A stretch of DNA of 64,000 bases from Crossaster papposus (taxonomy: Eukaryota; Echinodermata; Asteroidea; Velatida; Solasteridae). How positions within the stretch are numbered: position 1 is the stretch's first letter; the number at the start of each line of letters is the position of its first letter. The DNA is taken from contig JBAIAA010000873.1 of the NCBI GenBank assembly GCA_037893245.1, positions 1-64,000 of the forward strand, written 5' to 3'. Shown here piece by piece: positions 35,652 to 48,981 of the stretch. The position numbers were made by a program, and so were the translations under genes. The notes beneath the pieces are model-generated. The model was given only the letters and a program-made list of their open reading frames with translations, was not told the DNA's origin and searched no databases.

Positions 35652-38600
35652 CACACGCGTTTCAAATTCGCCATAGGTTTGTGCACACAATCCCCGCCCA
35701 CAAATAAGGGCATGAAGGAAAGCATGCCCCGGGAAGGGACTGGGTGTTAGGAGATAGAGGGGGGCCTCCAAGAATGGCAAAATTAGCAATTTGACCCGGG
35801 GCATGCTTTGTTAGTATTTTATTTCGATTTTCTGAAAGTTTTAACGTTAACACACGCGTTTCAAATTCGCCATAGGTTTGTGCACACAATCCCCGCCCAC
35901 AAATAAGGGCATGAAGGAAAGCATGCCCCGGGAATGGGCTGGGTGTTAGGAGATAGAGGGGGGCCTCCAGGAATGGCAAAATTAGCAATTTGACCCGGGG
36001 CATGCTTTGTTAGTATTTTATTTCGATTTTCTGAAAATTTTAACGTTAACACACGCGTTTCAAATTCGCCATAGGTTTGTGCACACAATCCCCGCCCACA
36101 AATAAGGGCATGAAGGAAAGCATGCCCCGGGAAGGGGCTGGGTGTTAGGAGATAGAGGGGGGCCTCCAGGAATGGCAGAATTAGCAATTTGACCCGGGGC
36201 ATGCTTTGTTAGTATTTTATTTCGATTTTCTGAAAATTGTAACGTTAACACACGCGTTTCAAATTCGCCATAGGTTTGTGCACACAATCCCCGCCCACAA
36301 ATAAGGGCATGAAGGAAAGCATGCCCCGGGAAGGGGCTGGGTGTTAGGAGATAGAGGGGGGCCTCCAGGAATGGCAACATTAGCAATTTGACCCGGGGCA
36401 TGCTTTGTTAGTATTTTATTTCGATTTTCTGAAAATGTTAACGTTAACACACGCGTTTCAAATTCGCCATAGGTTTGTGCACACAATCCCCGCCCACAAA
36501 TAAGGGCATGAAGGAAAGCATGCCCCGGGAAGGGGCTGGGTGTTAGGAGATAGAGGGGGGCCTCCAGGAATGGCAAAATTAGCAATTTGACCCGGGGCAT
36601 GCTTTGTTATTATTTTATTTCGATTTTCTGAAAATGTTAACGTTAACACACGCGTTTCAAATTCGCCATAGGTTTGTGCACACAATCCCCGCCCACAAAT
36701 AAGGGCATGAAGGAAAGCATGCCCCGGGAAGGGGCTGGGTGTTAGGAGATAGAGGGGGGCCTCCAGGAATGGCAAAATTAGCAATTTGACCCGGGGCATG
36801 CTTTGTTAGTATTTTATTTCGATTTTCTGAAAATTGTAACGTTAACACACGCGTTTCAAATTCGCCATAGGTTTGTGCACACAATCCCCGCCCACAAATA
36901 AGGGCATGAAGGAAAGCATGCCCCGGGAAGGGGCTGGGTGTTAGGAGATAGAGGGGGGCCTCCAGGAATGGCAAAATTAGCAATTTGACCCGGGGCATGC
37001 TTTGTTAGTATTTTATTTCGATTTTCTGAAAATGTTAACGTTAACACAAGCGTTTCAAATTCGCCATAGGTTTGTGCACAAAATCCCCGCCCACAAATAA
37101 GGGCATGAAGGAAAGCATGCCCCGGGAAGGGACTGGGTGTTAGGAGATAGAGGGGGGCCTCCATGAATGGCAAAATTAGCAATTTGACCCGGGGCATGCT
37201 TTGTTAGTATTTTATTTCGATTTTCTGAAAATGTTAACGTTAACACACGCGTTTCAAATTCGCCATAGGTTTGTGCACACAATCCCCGCAAACAAATAAG
37301 GGCATGAAGGAAAGCATGCCCCGGGAAGGGGCTGGGTGTTAGGAGATAGAGGGGGGCCTCCATGAATGGCAAAATTAGCAATTTGACCCGGGGCATGCTT
37401 TGTTAGTATTTTATTTCGATTTTCTGAAAATGTTAACGTTAACACACGCGTTTCAAATTCGCCATAGGTTTGTGCACACAATCCCCGCCCACAAATAAGG
37501 GCATGAAGGAAAGCATGCTCCGGGAAGGGGCTGGGTGTTAGGAGATAGAGGGGGGCCTCCAGGAATGGCAAAATTAGCAATTCGACCAGGGGCATGCTTT
37601 GTTAGTATTTTATTTCGATTTTCTGAAAATGTTAACGTTAACACACGCGTTTCAAATTCGCCATAGGTTTGTGCACACAATCCCCGCCCACAAATAAGGG
37701 CATGAAGGAAAGCATGCCCCGGGAAGGGGCTGGGTGTTAGGAGATAGAGGGGGGCCTCCAGGAATGGCAAAATTAGCAATTTGACCCGGGGCATGCTTTG
37801 TTAGTATTTTATTTCGATTTTCTGAAAATGTTAACGTTAACACACGCGTTTCAAATTCGCCATAGGTTTGTGCACACAATCCCCGCCCACAAATAAGGGC
37901 ATGAAGGAAAGCATGCCCCGGGAAGGGGCTGGGTGTTAGGAGATAGAGGGGGGGGCCTCCAGGAATGGCAAAATTGCAATTTGACCCGGGGCATGCTTTG
38001 TTAGTATTTTATTTCGATTTTCTGAAAATGTTAACGTTAACACACGCGTTTCAAATTCGCCATAGGTTTGTGCACACAATCCCCGCCCACAAATAAGGGC
38101 ATGAAGGAAAGCATGCCCCGGGAAGGGGCTGGGTGTTAGGAGATAGAGGGGGGCCTCCAGGAATAGCAAAATTAGCAATTTGACCCGGGGCATGCTTTGT
38201 TAGTATTTTATTTCGATTTTCTGAAAAATGTTACGTTAACACACGCGTTTCAAATTCGCCATAGGTTTGTGCACACAATCCCCGCCCACAAATAAGGGCA
38301 TAAAGGAAAGCATGCCCCGGGAAGGGGCTGGGTGTTAGGAGATAGAGGGGGGCCTCCAGGAATGGCAACATTAGCAATTTGACCCGGGGCATGCTTTGTT
38401 AGTATTTTATTTCGATTTTCTGAAAATTGTTACGTTAACACACGCGTTTCAAATTCGCCATAGGTTTGTGCACACAATCCCCGCCCACAAATAAGGGCAT
38501 GAAGGAAAGCATGCCCCGGGAAGGGGCTGGGTGTTAGGAGATAGAGGGGGGCCTCCAGGAATGGCAAAATTTGCAATTTGACCCGGGGCATGCTTTGTTA

Positions 38601-38836
38601 GTATTTTATTTCGATTTTCTGAAAATTTTCACGTTAACACACGCGTTTCAAATTCGCCATAGGTTTGTGCACACAATCCCCGCCCACAAATAAGGGCATG
38701 AAGGAAAGCATGCCCCGGGAAGGGGCTGGGTGTTAGGAGATAGAGGGGGGCCTCCAGGAATGGCAAAATTAGCAATTTGACCCGGGGCATGCTTTGTTAG
38801 TATTTTATTTCGATTTTCTGAAAACTTTAACGTTAA
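35652..38836 (+). repeat. HOR block F (16-mer, 3185 bp), copy 1
   Basis: Ordered markers: GGGACTGG/CTCCAAGAATGG (35652), GAATGGGCTG (35851), GGCAGAATT (36050), CAACATT (36249), TTATTATTTT (36448), ACACAAGCG with GCACAAAATCC and GGGACTGG (37045), CCCCGCAAACAAAT (37244), GCATGCTCCGGG with GACCAGGGG (37443), an 8-G run with a 1-bp loss giving AAAATTGCAATT (37841), AATAGC with tail AAAAATGTTACG, GCATAAAGG with CAACATT, AAAATTTGC with tail TTTTCACG (38440), and tail AAAACTTTAACG (38639). Confidence 0.93.
37948..37955 (+). repeat. G run of 8 paired with a nearby 1-bp A loss
   Basis: The G run is 8 rather than 6, and AAAATTAGCAATT is shortened to AAAATTGCAATT about 20 bp downstream. The same pairing (7 G with the same loss) occurs in the homologous copy near 41131-41160, so both changes predate the duplication and the run has since changed length by one. 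Confidence 0.85.
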
Positions 38837-41821
38837 CACACGCGGTTCAAATTCGCCATAGGTTTGTGCACACAATCCCCGCCCACAAATAAGGGCATGA
38901 AGGAAAGCATGCCCCGGGAAGGGACTGGGTGTTAGGAGATAGAGGGGGGCCTCCAAGAATGGCAAAATTAGCAATTTGACCCGGGGCATGCTTTGTTAGT
39001 ATTTTATTTCGATTTTCTGAAAGTTTTAACGTTAACACACGCGTTTCAAATTCGCCATAGGTTTGTGCACACAATCCCCGCCCACAAATAAGGGCATGAA
39101 GGAAAGCATGCCCCGGGAATGGGCTGGGTGTTAGGAGATAGAGGGGGGCCTCCAGGAATGGCAAAATTAGCAATTTGACCCGGGGCATGCTTTGTTAGTA
39201 TTTTATTTCGATTTTCTGAAAATTTTAACGTTAACACACGCGTTTCAAATTCGCCATAGGTTTGTGCACACAATCCCCGCCCACAAATAAGGGCATGAAG
39301 GAAAGCATGCCCCGGGAAGGGGCTGGGTGTTAGGAGATAGAGGGGGGCCTCCAGGAATGGCAGAATTAGCAATTTGACCCGGGGCATGCTTTGTTAGTAT
39401 TTTATTTCGATTTTCTGAAAATTGTAACGTTAACACACGCGTTTCAAATTCGCCATAGGTTTGTGCACACAATCCCCGCCCACAAATAATGGCATGAAGG
39501 AAAGCATGCCCCGGGAAGGGGCTGGGTGTTAGGAGATAGAGGGGGGCCTCCAGGAATGGCAACATTAGCAATTTGACCCGGGGCATGCTTTGTTAGTATT
39601 TTATTTCGATTTTCTGAAAATGTTAACGTTAACACACGCGTTTCAAATTCGCCATAGGTTTGTGCACACAATCCCCGCCCACAAATAAGGGCATGAAGGA
39701 AAGCATGCCCCGGGAAGGGGCTGGGTGTTAGGAGATAGAGGGGGGCCTCCAGGAATGGCAAAATTAGCAATTTGACCCGGGGCATGCTTTGTTATTATTT
39801 TATTTCGATTTTCTGAAAATGTTAACGTTAACACACGCGTTTCAAATTCGCCATAGGTTTGTGCACACAATCCCCGCCCACAAATAAGGGCATGAAGGAA
39901 AGCATGCCCCGGGAAGGGGCTGGGTGTTAGGAGATAGAGGGGGGCCTCCAGGAATGGCAAAATTAGCAATTTGACCCGGGGCATGCTTTGTTAGTATTTT
40001 ATTTCGATTTTCTGAAAATTGTAACGTTAACACACGCGTTTCAAATTCGCCATAGGTTTGTGCACACAATCCCCGCCCACAAATAAGGGCATGAAGGAAA
40101 GCATGCCCCGGGAAGGGGCTGGGTGTTAGGAGATAGAGGGGGGCCTCCAGGAATGGCAAAATTAGCAATTTGACCCGGGGCATGCTTTGTTAGTATTTTA
40201 TTTCGATTTTCTGAAAATGTTAACGTTAACACAAGCGTTTCAAATTCGCCATAGGTTTGTGCACAAAATCCCCGCCCACAAATAAGGGCATGAAGGAAAG
40301 CATGCCCCGGGAAGGGACTGGGTGTTAGGAGATAGAGGGGGGCCTCCATGAATGGCAAAATTAGCAATTTGACCCGGGGCATGCTTTGTTAGTATTTTAT
40401 TTCGATTTTCTGAAAATGTTAACGTTAACACACGCGTTTCAAATTCGCCATAGGTTTGTGCACACAATCCCCGCAAACAAATAAGGGCATGAAGGAAAGC
40501 ATGCCCCGGGAAGGGGCTGGGTGTTAGGAGATAGAGGGGGGCCTCCAGGAATGGCAAAATTAGCAATTTGACCCGGGGCATGCTTTGTTATTATTTTATT
40601 TTGATTTTCTGAAAATGTTAACGTTAACACACGCGTTTCAAATTCGCCATAGGTTTGTGCACACAATCCCCGCCCACAAATAAGGGCATGAAGGAAAGCA
40701 TGCTCCGGGAAGGGGCTGGGTGTTAGGAGATAGAGGGGGGCCTCCAGGAATGGCAAAATTAGCAATTTGACCAGGGGCATGCTTTGTTAGTATTTTATTT
40801 CGATTTTCTGAAAATGTTAACGTTAACACACGCGTTTCAAATTCGCCATAGGTTTGTGCACACAATCCCCGCCCACAAATAAGGGCATGAAGGAAAGCAT
40901 GCCCCGGGAAGGGGCTGGGTGTTAGGAGATAGAGGGGGGCCTCCAGGAATGGCAAAATTAGCAATTTGACCCGGGGCATGCTTTGTTAGTATTTTATTTC
41001 GATTTTCTGAAAATGTTAACGTTAACACACGCGTTTCAAATTCGCCATAGGTTTGTGCACACAATCCCCGCCCACAAATAAGGGCATGAAGGAAAGCATG
41101 CCCCGGGAAGGGGCTGGGTGTTAGGAGATAGAGGGGGGGCCTCCAGGAATGGCAAAATTGCAATTTGACCCGGGGCATGCTTTGTTAGTATTTTATTTCG
41201 ATTTTCTGAAAATTTTAACGTTAACACACGCGTTTCAAATTCGCCATAGGTTTGTGCACACAATCCCCGCCCACAAATAAGGGCATGAAGGAAAGCATGC
41301 CCCGGGAAGGGGCTGGGTGTTAGGAGATAGAGGGGGGCCTGCAGGAATAGCAAAATTAGCAATTTGACCCGGGGCATGCTTTGTTAGTATTTTATTTCGA
41401 TTTTCTGAAAAATGTTACGTTAACACACGCGTTTCAAATTCGCCATAGGTTTGTGCACACAATCCCCGCCCACAAATAAGGGCATGAAGGAAAGCATGCC
41501 CCGGGAAGGGGCTGGGTGTTAGGAGATAGAGGGGGGCCTCCAGGAATGGCAAAATTTGCAATTTGACCCGGGGCATGCTTTGTTAGTATTTTATTTCGAT
41601 TTTCTGAAAATTTTCACGTTAACACACGCGTTTCAAATTCGCCATAGGTTTGTGCACACAATCCCCGCCCACAAATAAGGGCATGAAGGAAAGCATGCCC
41701 CGGGAAGGGGCTGGGTGTTAGGAGATAGAGGGGGGCCTCCAGGAATGGCAAAATTAGCAATTTGACCCGGGGCATGCTTTGTTAGTATTTTATTTCGATT
41801 TTCTGAAAACTTTAACGTTAA
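38837..41821 (+). repeat. HOR block F, copy 2 (15 of the 16 monomers)
   Basis: Repeats the block F markers at +3185 bp as far as the 41225 copy, then skips the counterpart of 38241 (GCATAAAGG). Its first monomer is chimeric: the head CACGCGGTTC matches the 41822/43413 type, while the body (GGGACTGG, CTCCAAGAATGG, GAAAGTTTT) matches 35652. Private changes include AATAATGGCATG near 39490 and TTATTATTTTATTTTGATT near 40590. Confidence 0.92.
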
Positions 41822-42815
41822 CACACGCGGTTCAAATTCGCCATAGGTTTGTGCACACAATCCCCGCCCACAAATAAGGGCATGAAGGAAAGCATGCCCC
41901 GGGAAGGGGCTGGGTGTTAGGAGATAGAGGGGGGCCTCCAGGAATGGCAAAATTAGCAATTTGACCCGGGGCATGCTTTGTTAGTATTTTATTTCGATTT
42001 TCTGAAAACTTTAACGTTAACACACGCGTTTCAAATTCTCCATAGGTTTGTGCACACAATCCCCGCCCACAAATAAGGGCATGAAGGAAAGCATGCCCCG
42101 AGAAGGGGCTGGGTGTTAGGAGATAGAGGGGGGCCTCCAGGAATGGCAAAATTAGCAATTTGACCCGGGGCATGCTTTGTTAGTATTTTATTTCGATTTT
42201 CTGAAAATGTTAACGTTAACACACGCGTTTCAAATTCGCCATAGGTTTGTGCACACAATCCCCGCCCACAAATAAGGGCATGAAGGACAGCATGCCCCGG
42301 GAAGGGGCTGGGTGTTAGGAGATAGAGGGGGCCTCCAGGAATGGCCAAATTAGCAATTTGACCCGGGGCATGCTTTGTTAGTATTTTATTTTGATTTTCT
42401 GAAAATGTTAACGTTAACACACGCGTTTCAAATTCGCCATAGGTTTGTGCACACAATCCCCGCCCACAAATAAGGGCATGAAGGAAAGCATGCTCCGGGA
42501 AGGGGCTGGGTGTTAGGAGATAGAGGGGGGCCTCCAGGAATGGCAAAATTAGCAATTTGACCAGGGGCATGCTTTGTTAGTATTTTATTTCGATTTTCTG
42601 AAAATGTTAACGTTAACACACGCGTTTCAAATTCGCCATAGGTTTGTGCACACAATCCCCGCCCACAAATAAGGGCATGAAGGAAAGCATGCCCCGGGAA
42701 GGGGCTGGGTGTTAGGAGATAGAGGGGGGCCTCCAGGAATGGCAAAATTAGCAATTTGACCCGGGGCATGCTTTGTTAGTATTTTATTTCGATTTTCTGA
42801 AAATTTTAACGTTAA
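41225..42815 (+). repeat. HOR block G (8-mer, 1591 bp), copy 1
   Basis: Overlaps the end of block F copy 2. Markers: CCTGCAGGAATAGC with tail AAAAATGTTACG (41225), AAAATTTGC with tail TTTTCACG (41424), tail AAAACTTT (41623), CACGCGGTTC (41822), AATTCTCC with CCCCGAGAAGG (42021), GAAGGACAGC with 5-G and GGCCAAATT (42220), GCATGCTCCGGG with GACCAGGGG (42418), plain (42617). Confidence 0.9.
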
Positions 42816-44008
42816 CACACGCGTTTCAAATTCGCCATAGGTTTGTGCACACAATCCCCGCCCACAAATAAGGGCATGAAGGAAAGCATGCCCCGGGAAG
42901 GGGCTGGGTGTTAGGAGATAGAGGGGGGCCTGCAGGAATAGCAAAATTAGCAATTTGACCCGGGGCATGCTTTGTTAGTATTTTATTTCGATTTTCTGAA
43001 AAATGTTACGTTAACACACGCGTTTCAAATTCGCCATGGGTTTGTGCACACAATCCCCGCCCACAAATAAGGGCATGAAGGAAAGCATGCCCCGGGAAGG
43101 GGCTGGGTGTTAGGAGATAGAGGGGGGCCTCCAGGAATGGCAAAATTTGCAATTTGACCCGGGGCATGCTTTGTTAGTATTTTATTTCGATTTTCTGAAA
43201 ATTTTCACGTTAACACACGCGTTTCAAATTCGCCATAGGTTTGTGCACACAATCCCCGCCCACAAATAAGGGCATGAAGGAAAGCATGCCCCGGGAAGGG
43301 GCTGGGTGTTAGGAGATAGAGGGGGGCCTCCAGGAATGGCAAAATTAGCAATTTGACCCGGGGCATGCTTTGTTAGTATTTTATTTCGATTTTCTGAAAA
43401 CTTTAACGTTAACACACGCGGTTCAAATTCGCCATAGGTTTGTGCACACAATCCCCGCCCACAAATAAGGGCATGAAGGAAAGCATGCCCCGGGAAGGGG
43501 CTGGGTGTTAGGAGATAGAGGGGGGCCTCCAGGAATGGCAAAATTAGCAATTTGACCCGGGGCATGCTTTGTTAGTATTTTATTTCGATTTTCTGAAAAC
43601 TTTAACGTTAACACACGCGTTTCAAATTCTCCATAGGTTTGTGCACACAATCCCCGCCCACAAATAAGGGCATGAAGGAAAGCATGCCCCGAGAAGGGGC
43701 TGGGTGTTAGGAGATAGAGGGGGGCCTCCAGGAATGGCAAAATTAGCAATTTGACCCGGGGCATGCTTTGTTAGTATTTTATTTCGATTTTCTGAAAATG
43801 TTAACGTTAACACACGCGTTTCAAATTCGCCATAGGTTTGTGCACACAATCCCCGCCCACAAATAAGGGCATGAAGGACAGCATGCCCCGGGAAGGGGCT
43901 GGGTGTTAGGAGATAGAGGGGGCCTCCAGGAATGGCCAAATTAGCAATTTGACCCGGGGCATGCTTTGTTAGTATTTTATTTCGATTTTCTGAAAATTTT
44001 AACGTTAA
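42816..44008 (+). repeat. HOR block G, copy 2 (6 of the 8 monomers)
   Basis: Repeats CCTGCAGGAATAGC, AAAATTTGC/TTTTCACG (with CCATGGGTTTG), CACGCGGTTC, AATTCTCC/CCCCGAGAAGG and GAAGGACAGC/GGCCAAATT in order. The last two monomers of the unit are replaced by consensus-like copies from 44009. Confidence 0.9.
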
Positions 44009-45399
44009 CACACGCGTTTCAAATTCGCCATAGGTTTGTGCACACAATCCCCGCCCACAAATAAGGGCATGAAGGAAAGCATGCCCCGGGAAGGGGCTGG
44101 GTGTTAGGAGATAGAGGGGGGCCTCCAGGAATGGCAAAATTAGCAATTTGACCCGGGGCATGCTTTGTTAGTATTTTATTTCGATTTTCTGAAAATGTTA
44201 ACGTTAACACACGCGTTTCAAATTCGCCATAGGTTTGTGCACACAATCCCGCCCACAAATAAGGGCATGAAGGAAAGCATGCCCCGGGAAGGGGCTGGGT
44301 GTTAGGAGATAGAGGGGGGCCTCCAGGAATGGCAAAATTAGCAATTTGACCCGGGGCATGCTTTGTTAGTATTTTATTTCGATTTTCTGAAAACTTTAAC
44401 GTTAACACACGCGTTTCAAATTCGCCATAGGTTTGTGCACACAATCCCCGCCCACAAATAAGGGCATGAAGGAAAGCATGCCCCGGGAAGGGGCTGGGTG
44501 TTAGGAGATAGAGGGGGCCTCCAGGAATGGCAAAATTAGCAATTTGACCCGGGGCATGCTTTGTTAGTATTTTATTTCGATTTTCTGAAAACTTTAACGT
44601 TAACACACGCGTTTCAAATTCTCCATAGGTTTGTGCACACAATCCCCGCCCACAAATAAGGGCATGAAGGAAAGCATGCCCCGGGAAGGGGCTGGGTGTT
44701 AGGAGATAGAGGGGGGCCTCCAGGAATAGCAAAATTAGCAATTTGACCCGGGGCATGCTTTGTTAGTATTTTATTTCGATTTTCTGAAAAATGTTACGTT
44801 AACACACGCGTTTCAAATTCGCCATAGGTTTGTGCACACAATCCCCGCCCACAAATAAGGGCATGAAGGAAAGCATGCCCCGGGAAGGGGTTGGGTGTTA
44901 GGAGATAGAGGGGGGCCTCCAGGAATGGCAACATTAGCAATTTGACCCGGGGCATGCTTTGTTAGTATTTTATTTCGATTTTCTGAAAATTGTTACGTTA
45001 ACACACGCGTTTCAAATTCGCCATAGGTTTGTGCACACAATCCCCGCCCACAAATAAGGGCATGAAGGAAAGCATGCCCCGGGAAGGGGCTGGGTGTTAG
45101 GAGATAGAGGGGGGCCTCCAGGAATGGCAAAATTTGCAATTTGACCCGGGGCATGCTTTGTTAGTATTTTATTTCGATTTTCTGAAAATTTTCACGTTAA
45201 CACACGCGTTTCAAATTCGCCATAGGTTTGTGCACACAATCCCCGCCCACAAATAAGGGCATGAAGGAAAGCATGCCCCGGGAAGGGGCTGGGTGTTAGG
45301 AGATAGAGGGGGGCCTCCAGGAATGGCAACATTAGCAATTTGACCCGGGGCATGCTTTGTTAGTATTTTATTTCGATTTTCTGAAAATTGTTACGTTAA
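44009..45399 (+). repeat. Linking monomers between blocks G and H
   Basis: Seven monomers. The 44208 copy has a 1-bp C loss (CAATCCCGCCC), and the 44406 copy has a 5-G run. From 44604 the series AATTCTCC/AATAGC/AAAAATGTTACG, GGGGTTGGGTG, AAAATTTGC/TTTTCACG appears; it recurs at 46196, 1592 bp later, inside block H. Confidence 0.82.
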
Positions 45400-48300
45400 C
45401 ACACGCGTTTCAAATTTGCCATAGGTTTGTGCACACAGTCCCCGCCCACTAATAAGGGCATGAAGGAAAGCATGCCCCGGGAAGGGGCTGGGTGTTAGGA
45501 GATAGAGGGGGGCCTCCAGGAATGGCAAAATTAGCAATTTGACCCGGGGCATGCTTTGTTAGTATTTTATTTCGATTTTCTGAAAATTTTAACGTTAACA
45601 CACGCGTTTCAAATTCGCCATAGGTTTGTGCACACAATCCCCGCCCACAAATAAGGGCATGAAAGAAAGCATGCCCCGGGAAGGGGCTGGGTGTTAGGAG
45701 ATAGAGGGGGGCCTCCAGGAATGGCAAAATTAGCAATTTGACCCGGGGCATGCTTTGTTAGTATTTTATTTCGATTTTCTGAAAATGTTAACGTTAACAC
45801 ACGCGTTTCAAATTCGCCATAGGTTTGTGCACACAATCCCCGCCCACAAATAAGGGCATGAAGGAAAGCATGCCCCGGGAAGGGGCTGGGTGTTAGGAGA
45901 TAGAGGGGGGCCTCCAGGAATGGCAAAATTAGCAATTTGACCCGGGGCATGCTTTGTTAGTATTTTATTTCGATTTTCTGAAAACTTTAACGTTAACACA
46001 CGCGTTTCAAATTCGCCATAGGTTTGTGCACACAATCCCCGCCCACAAATAAGGGCATGAAGGAAAGCATGCCCCGGGAAGGGGCTGGGTGTTAGGAGAT
46101 AGAGGGGGGCCTCCAGGAATGGCAAAATTAGCAATTTGACCCGGGGCATGCTTTGTTAGTATTTTATTTCGATTTTCTGAAAACTTTAACGTTAACACAC
46201 GCGTTTCAAATTCTCCATAGGTTTGTGCACACAATCCCCGCCCACAAATAAGGGCATGAAGGAAAGCATGCCCCGGGAAGGGGCTGGGTGTTAGGAGATA
46301 GAGGGGGGCCTCCAGGAATAGCAAAATTAGCAATTTGACCCGGGGCATGCTTTGTTAGTATTTTATTTCGATTTTCTGAAAAATGTTACGTTAACACACG
46401 CGTTTCAAATTCGCCATAGGTTTGTGCACACAATCCCCGCCCACAAATAAGGGCATGAAGGAAAGCATGCCCCGGGAAGGGGTTGGGTGTTAGGAGATAG
46501 AGGGGGGCCTCCAGGAATGGCAACATTAGCAATTTGACCCGGGGCATGCTTTGTTAGTATTTTATTTCGATTTTCTGAAAATTGTTACGTTAACACACGC
46601 GTTTCAAATTCGCCATAGGTTTGTGCACACAATCCCCGCCCACAAATAAGGGCATGAAGGAAAGCATGCCCCGGGAAGGGGCTGGGTGTTAGGAGATAGA
46701 GGGGGGCCTCCAGGAATGGCAAAATTTGCAATTTGACCCGGGGCATGCTTTGTTAGTATTTTATTTCGATTTTCTGAAAATTTTCACGTTAACACACGCG
46801 TTTCAAATTCGCCATAGGTTTGTGCACACAATCCCCGCCCACAAATAAGGGCATGAAGGAAAGCATGCCCCGGGAAGGGGCTGGGTGTTAGGAGATAGAG
46901 GGGGGCCTCCAGGAATGGCAAAATTAGCAATTTGACCCGGGGCATGCTTTGTTAGTATTTTATTTCGATTTTCTGAAAACTTTAACGTTAACACACGCGG
47001 TTCAAATTCGCCATAGGTTTGTGCACACAATCCCCGCCCACAAATAAGGGCATGAAGGAAAGCATGCCCCGGGAAGGGGCTGGGTGTTAGGAGATAGAGG
47101 GGGGCCTCCAGGAATGGCAAAATTAGCAATTTGATCCGGGGCATGCTTTGTTAGTATTTTATTTCGATTTTCTGAAAACTTTAACGTTAACACACGCGTT
47201 TCAAATTCTCCATAGGTTTGTGCACACAATCCCCGCCCACAAATAAGGGCATGAAGGAAAGCATGCCCCGGGAAGGGGCTGGGTGTTAGCAGATAGAGGG
47301 GGGCCTCCAGGAATGGCACAATTAGCAATTTGACCCGGGGCATGCTTTGTTAGTATTTTATTTCGATTTTCTGAAAATGTTAACGTTAACACACGCGTTT
47401 CAAATTCGCCATAGGTTTGTGCACACAATCCCCGCCCACAAATAAGGGCATGAAGGAAAGCATGCCCCGAGAAGGGGCTGGGTGTTAGGAGATAGAGGGG
47501 GGCCTCCAGGAATGGCAAAATTAGCAATTTGACCCGGGGCATGCTTTGTTAGTATTTTATTTCGATTTTCTGAAAATGTTAACGTTAACACACGCGTTTC
47601 AAATTCGCCATAGGTTTGTGCACACAATCCCCGCCCACAAATAAGGGCATGAAGGAAAGCATGCCCCGGGAAGGGGCTGGGTGTTAGGAGATAGAGGGGG
47701 GCCTCCAGGAATGGCCAAATTAGCAATTTGACCCGGGGCATGCTTTGTTAGTATTTTATTTCGATTTTCTGAAAATGTTAACGTTAACACACGCGTTTCA
47801 AATTCGCCATAGGTTTGTGCACACAATCCCCGCCCACAAATAAGGGCATGAAGGAAAGCATGCCCCGGGAAGGGGCTGGGTGTTAGGAGATAGAGGGGGG
47901 CCTCCAGGAATGGCAAAATTAGCAATTTGACCCGGGGCATGCTTTGTTAGTATTTTATTTCGATTTTCTGAAAATTGTAACGTTAACACACGCGTTTCAA
48001 ATTCGCCATAGGTTTGTGCACACAATCCCCGCCCACAAATAAGGGCATGAAGGAAAGCATGCCCCGGGAAGGGGCTGGGTGTTAGGAGATAGAAGGGGGC
48101 CTCCAGGAATGGCAAAATTAGCAATTTGACCCGGGGCATGCTTTGTTAGTATTTTATTTCGATTTTCTGAAAATTGTAACGTTAACACACGCGTTTCAAA
48201 TTCGCCATAGGTTTGTGCACACAATCCCCGCCCACAAATAAGGGCATGAAGGAAAGCATGCCCCGGGAAGGGGCTGGGTGTTAGGAGATAGAGGGGGGCC

Positions 48301-48981
48301 TCCAGGAATGGCAACATTAGCAATTTGACCCGGGGCATGCTTTGTTAGTATTTTATTTCGATTTTCTGAAAATTGTTACGTTAACACACGCGTTTCAAAT
48401 TCGCCATAGGTTTGTGCACACAGTCCCCGCCCACTAATAAGGGCATGAAGGAAAGCATGCCCCGGGAAGGGGCTGGGTGTTAGGAGATAGAGGGGGGCCT
48501 CCAGGAATGGCAAAATTAGCAATTTGACCCGGGGCATGCTTTGTTAGTATTTTATTTCGATTTTCTGAAAATTGTAACGTTAACACACGCGTTTCAAATT
48601 CGCCATAGGTTTGTGCACACAATCCCCGCCCACAAATAAGGGCATGAAGGAAAGCATGCCCCGGGAAGGGGCTGGGTGTTAGGAGATAGAAGGGGGCCTC
48701 CAGGAATGGCAAAATTAGAAATTTGACCCGGGGCATGCTTTGTTAGTATTTTATTTCGATTTTCTGAAAATTGTTACGTTAACACACGCGTTTCAAATTC
48801 GCCATAGGTTTGTGCACACAATCCCCGCCCACAAATAAGGGCATGCAGGAAAGCATGCCCCGGGAAGGGGCTGGGTGTTAGGAGATAGAGGGGGGCCTCC
48901 AGGAATGGCAACATTAGCAATTTGACCCGGGGCATGCTTTGTTAGTATTTTATTTCGATTTTCTGAAAATTGTTACGTTAA
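45400..48981 (+). repeat. HOR block H (18-mer, 3582 bp), copy 1
   Basis: Starts with the highly marked CACAGTCCCC...CACTAATAAGG copy. It continues with GAAAGAAAGC (45599), AATTCTCC/AATAGC (46196), GGGGTTGGG (46395), TTTTCACG (46594), CACGCGGTTC with TTGATCCGG (46992), AATTCTCC/GCAGATAG/GGCACAATT (47191), CCCCGAGAAGG (47390), GGCCAAATT (47589), AGAAGGGGG (47987), a second CACAGTCCCC/CACTAATAAG copy (48385) and GCATGCAGGAAAGC (48783). It is repeated from 48982. Confidence 0.93.

Noticed and set aside
37443-37641. Compensatory changes in the hairpin arms (T at 77 with A at 146)
   Set aside because: Position 77 pairs with 149 and position 146 pairs with 80, so the two changes do not restore pairing. 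They are simply linked and copied at 40628 and 42418.
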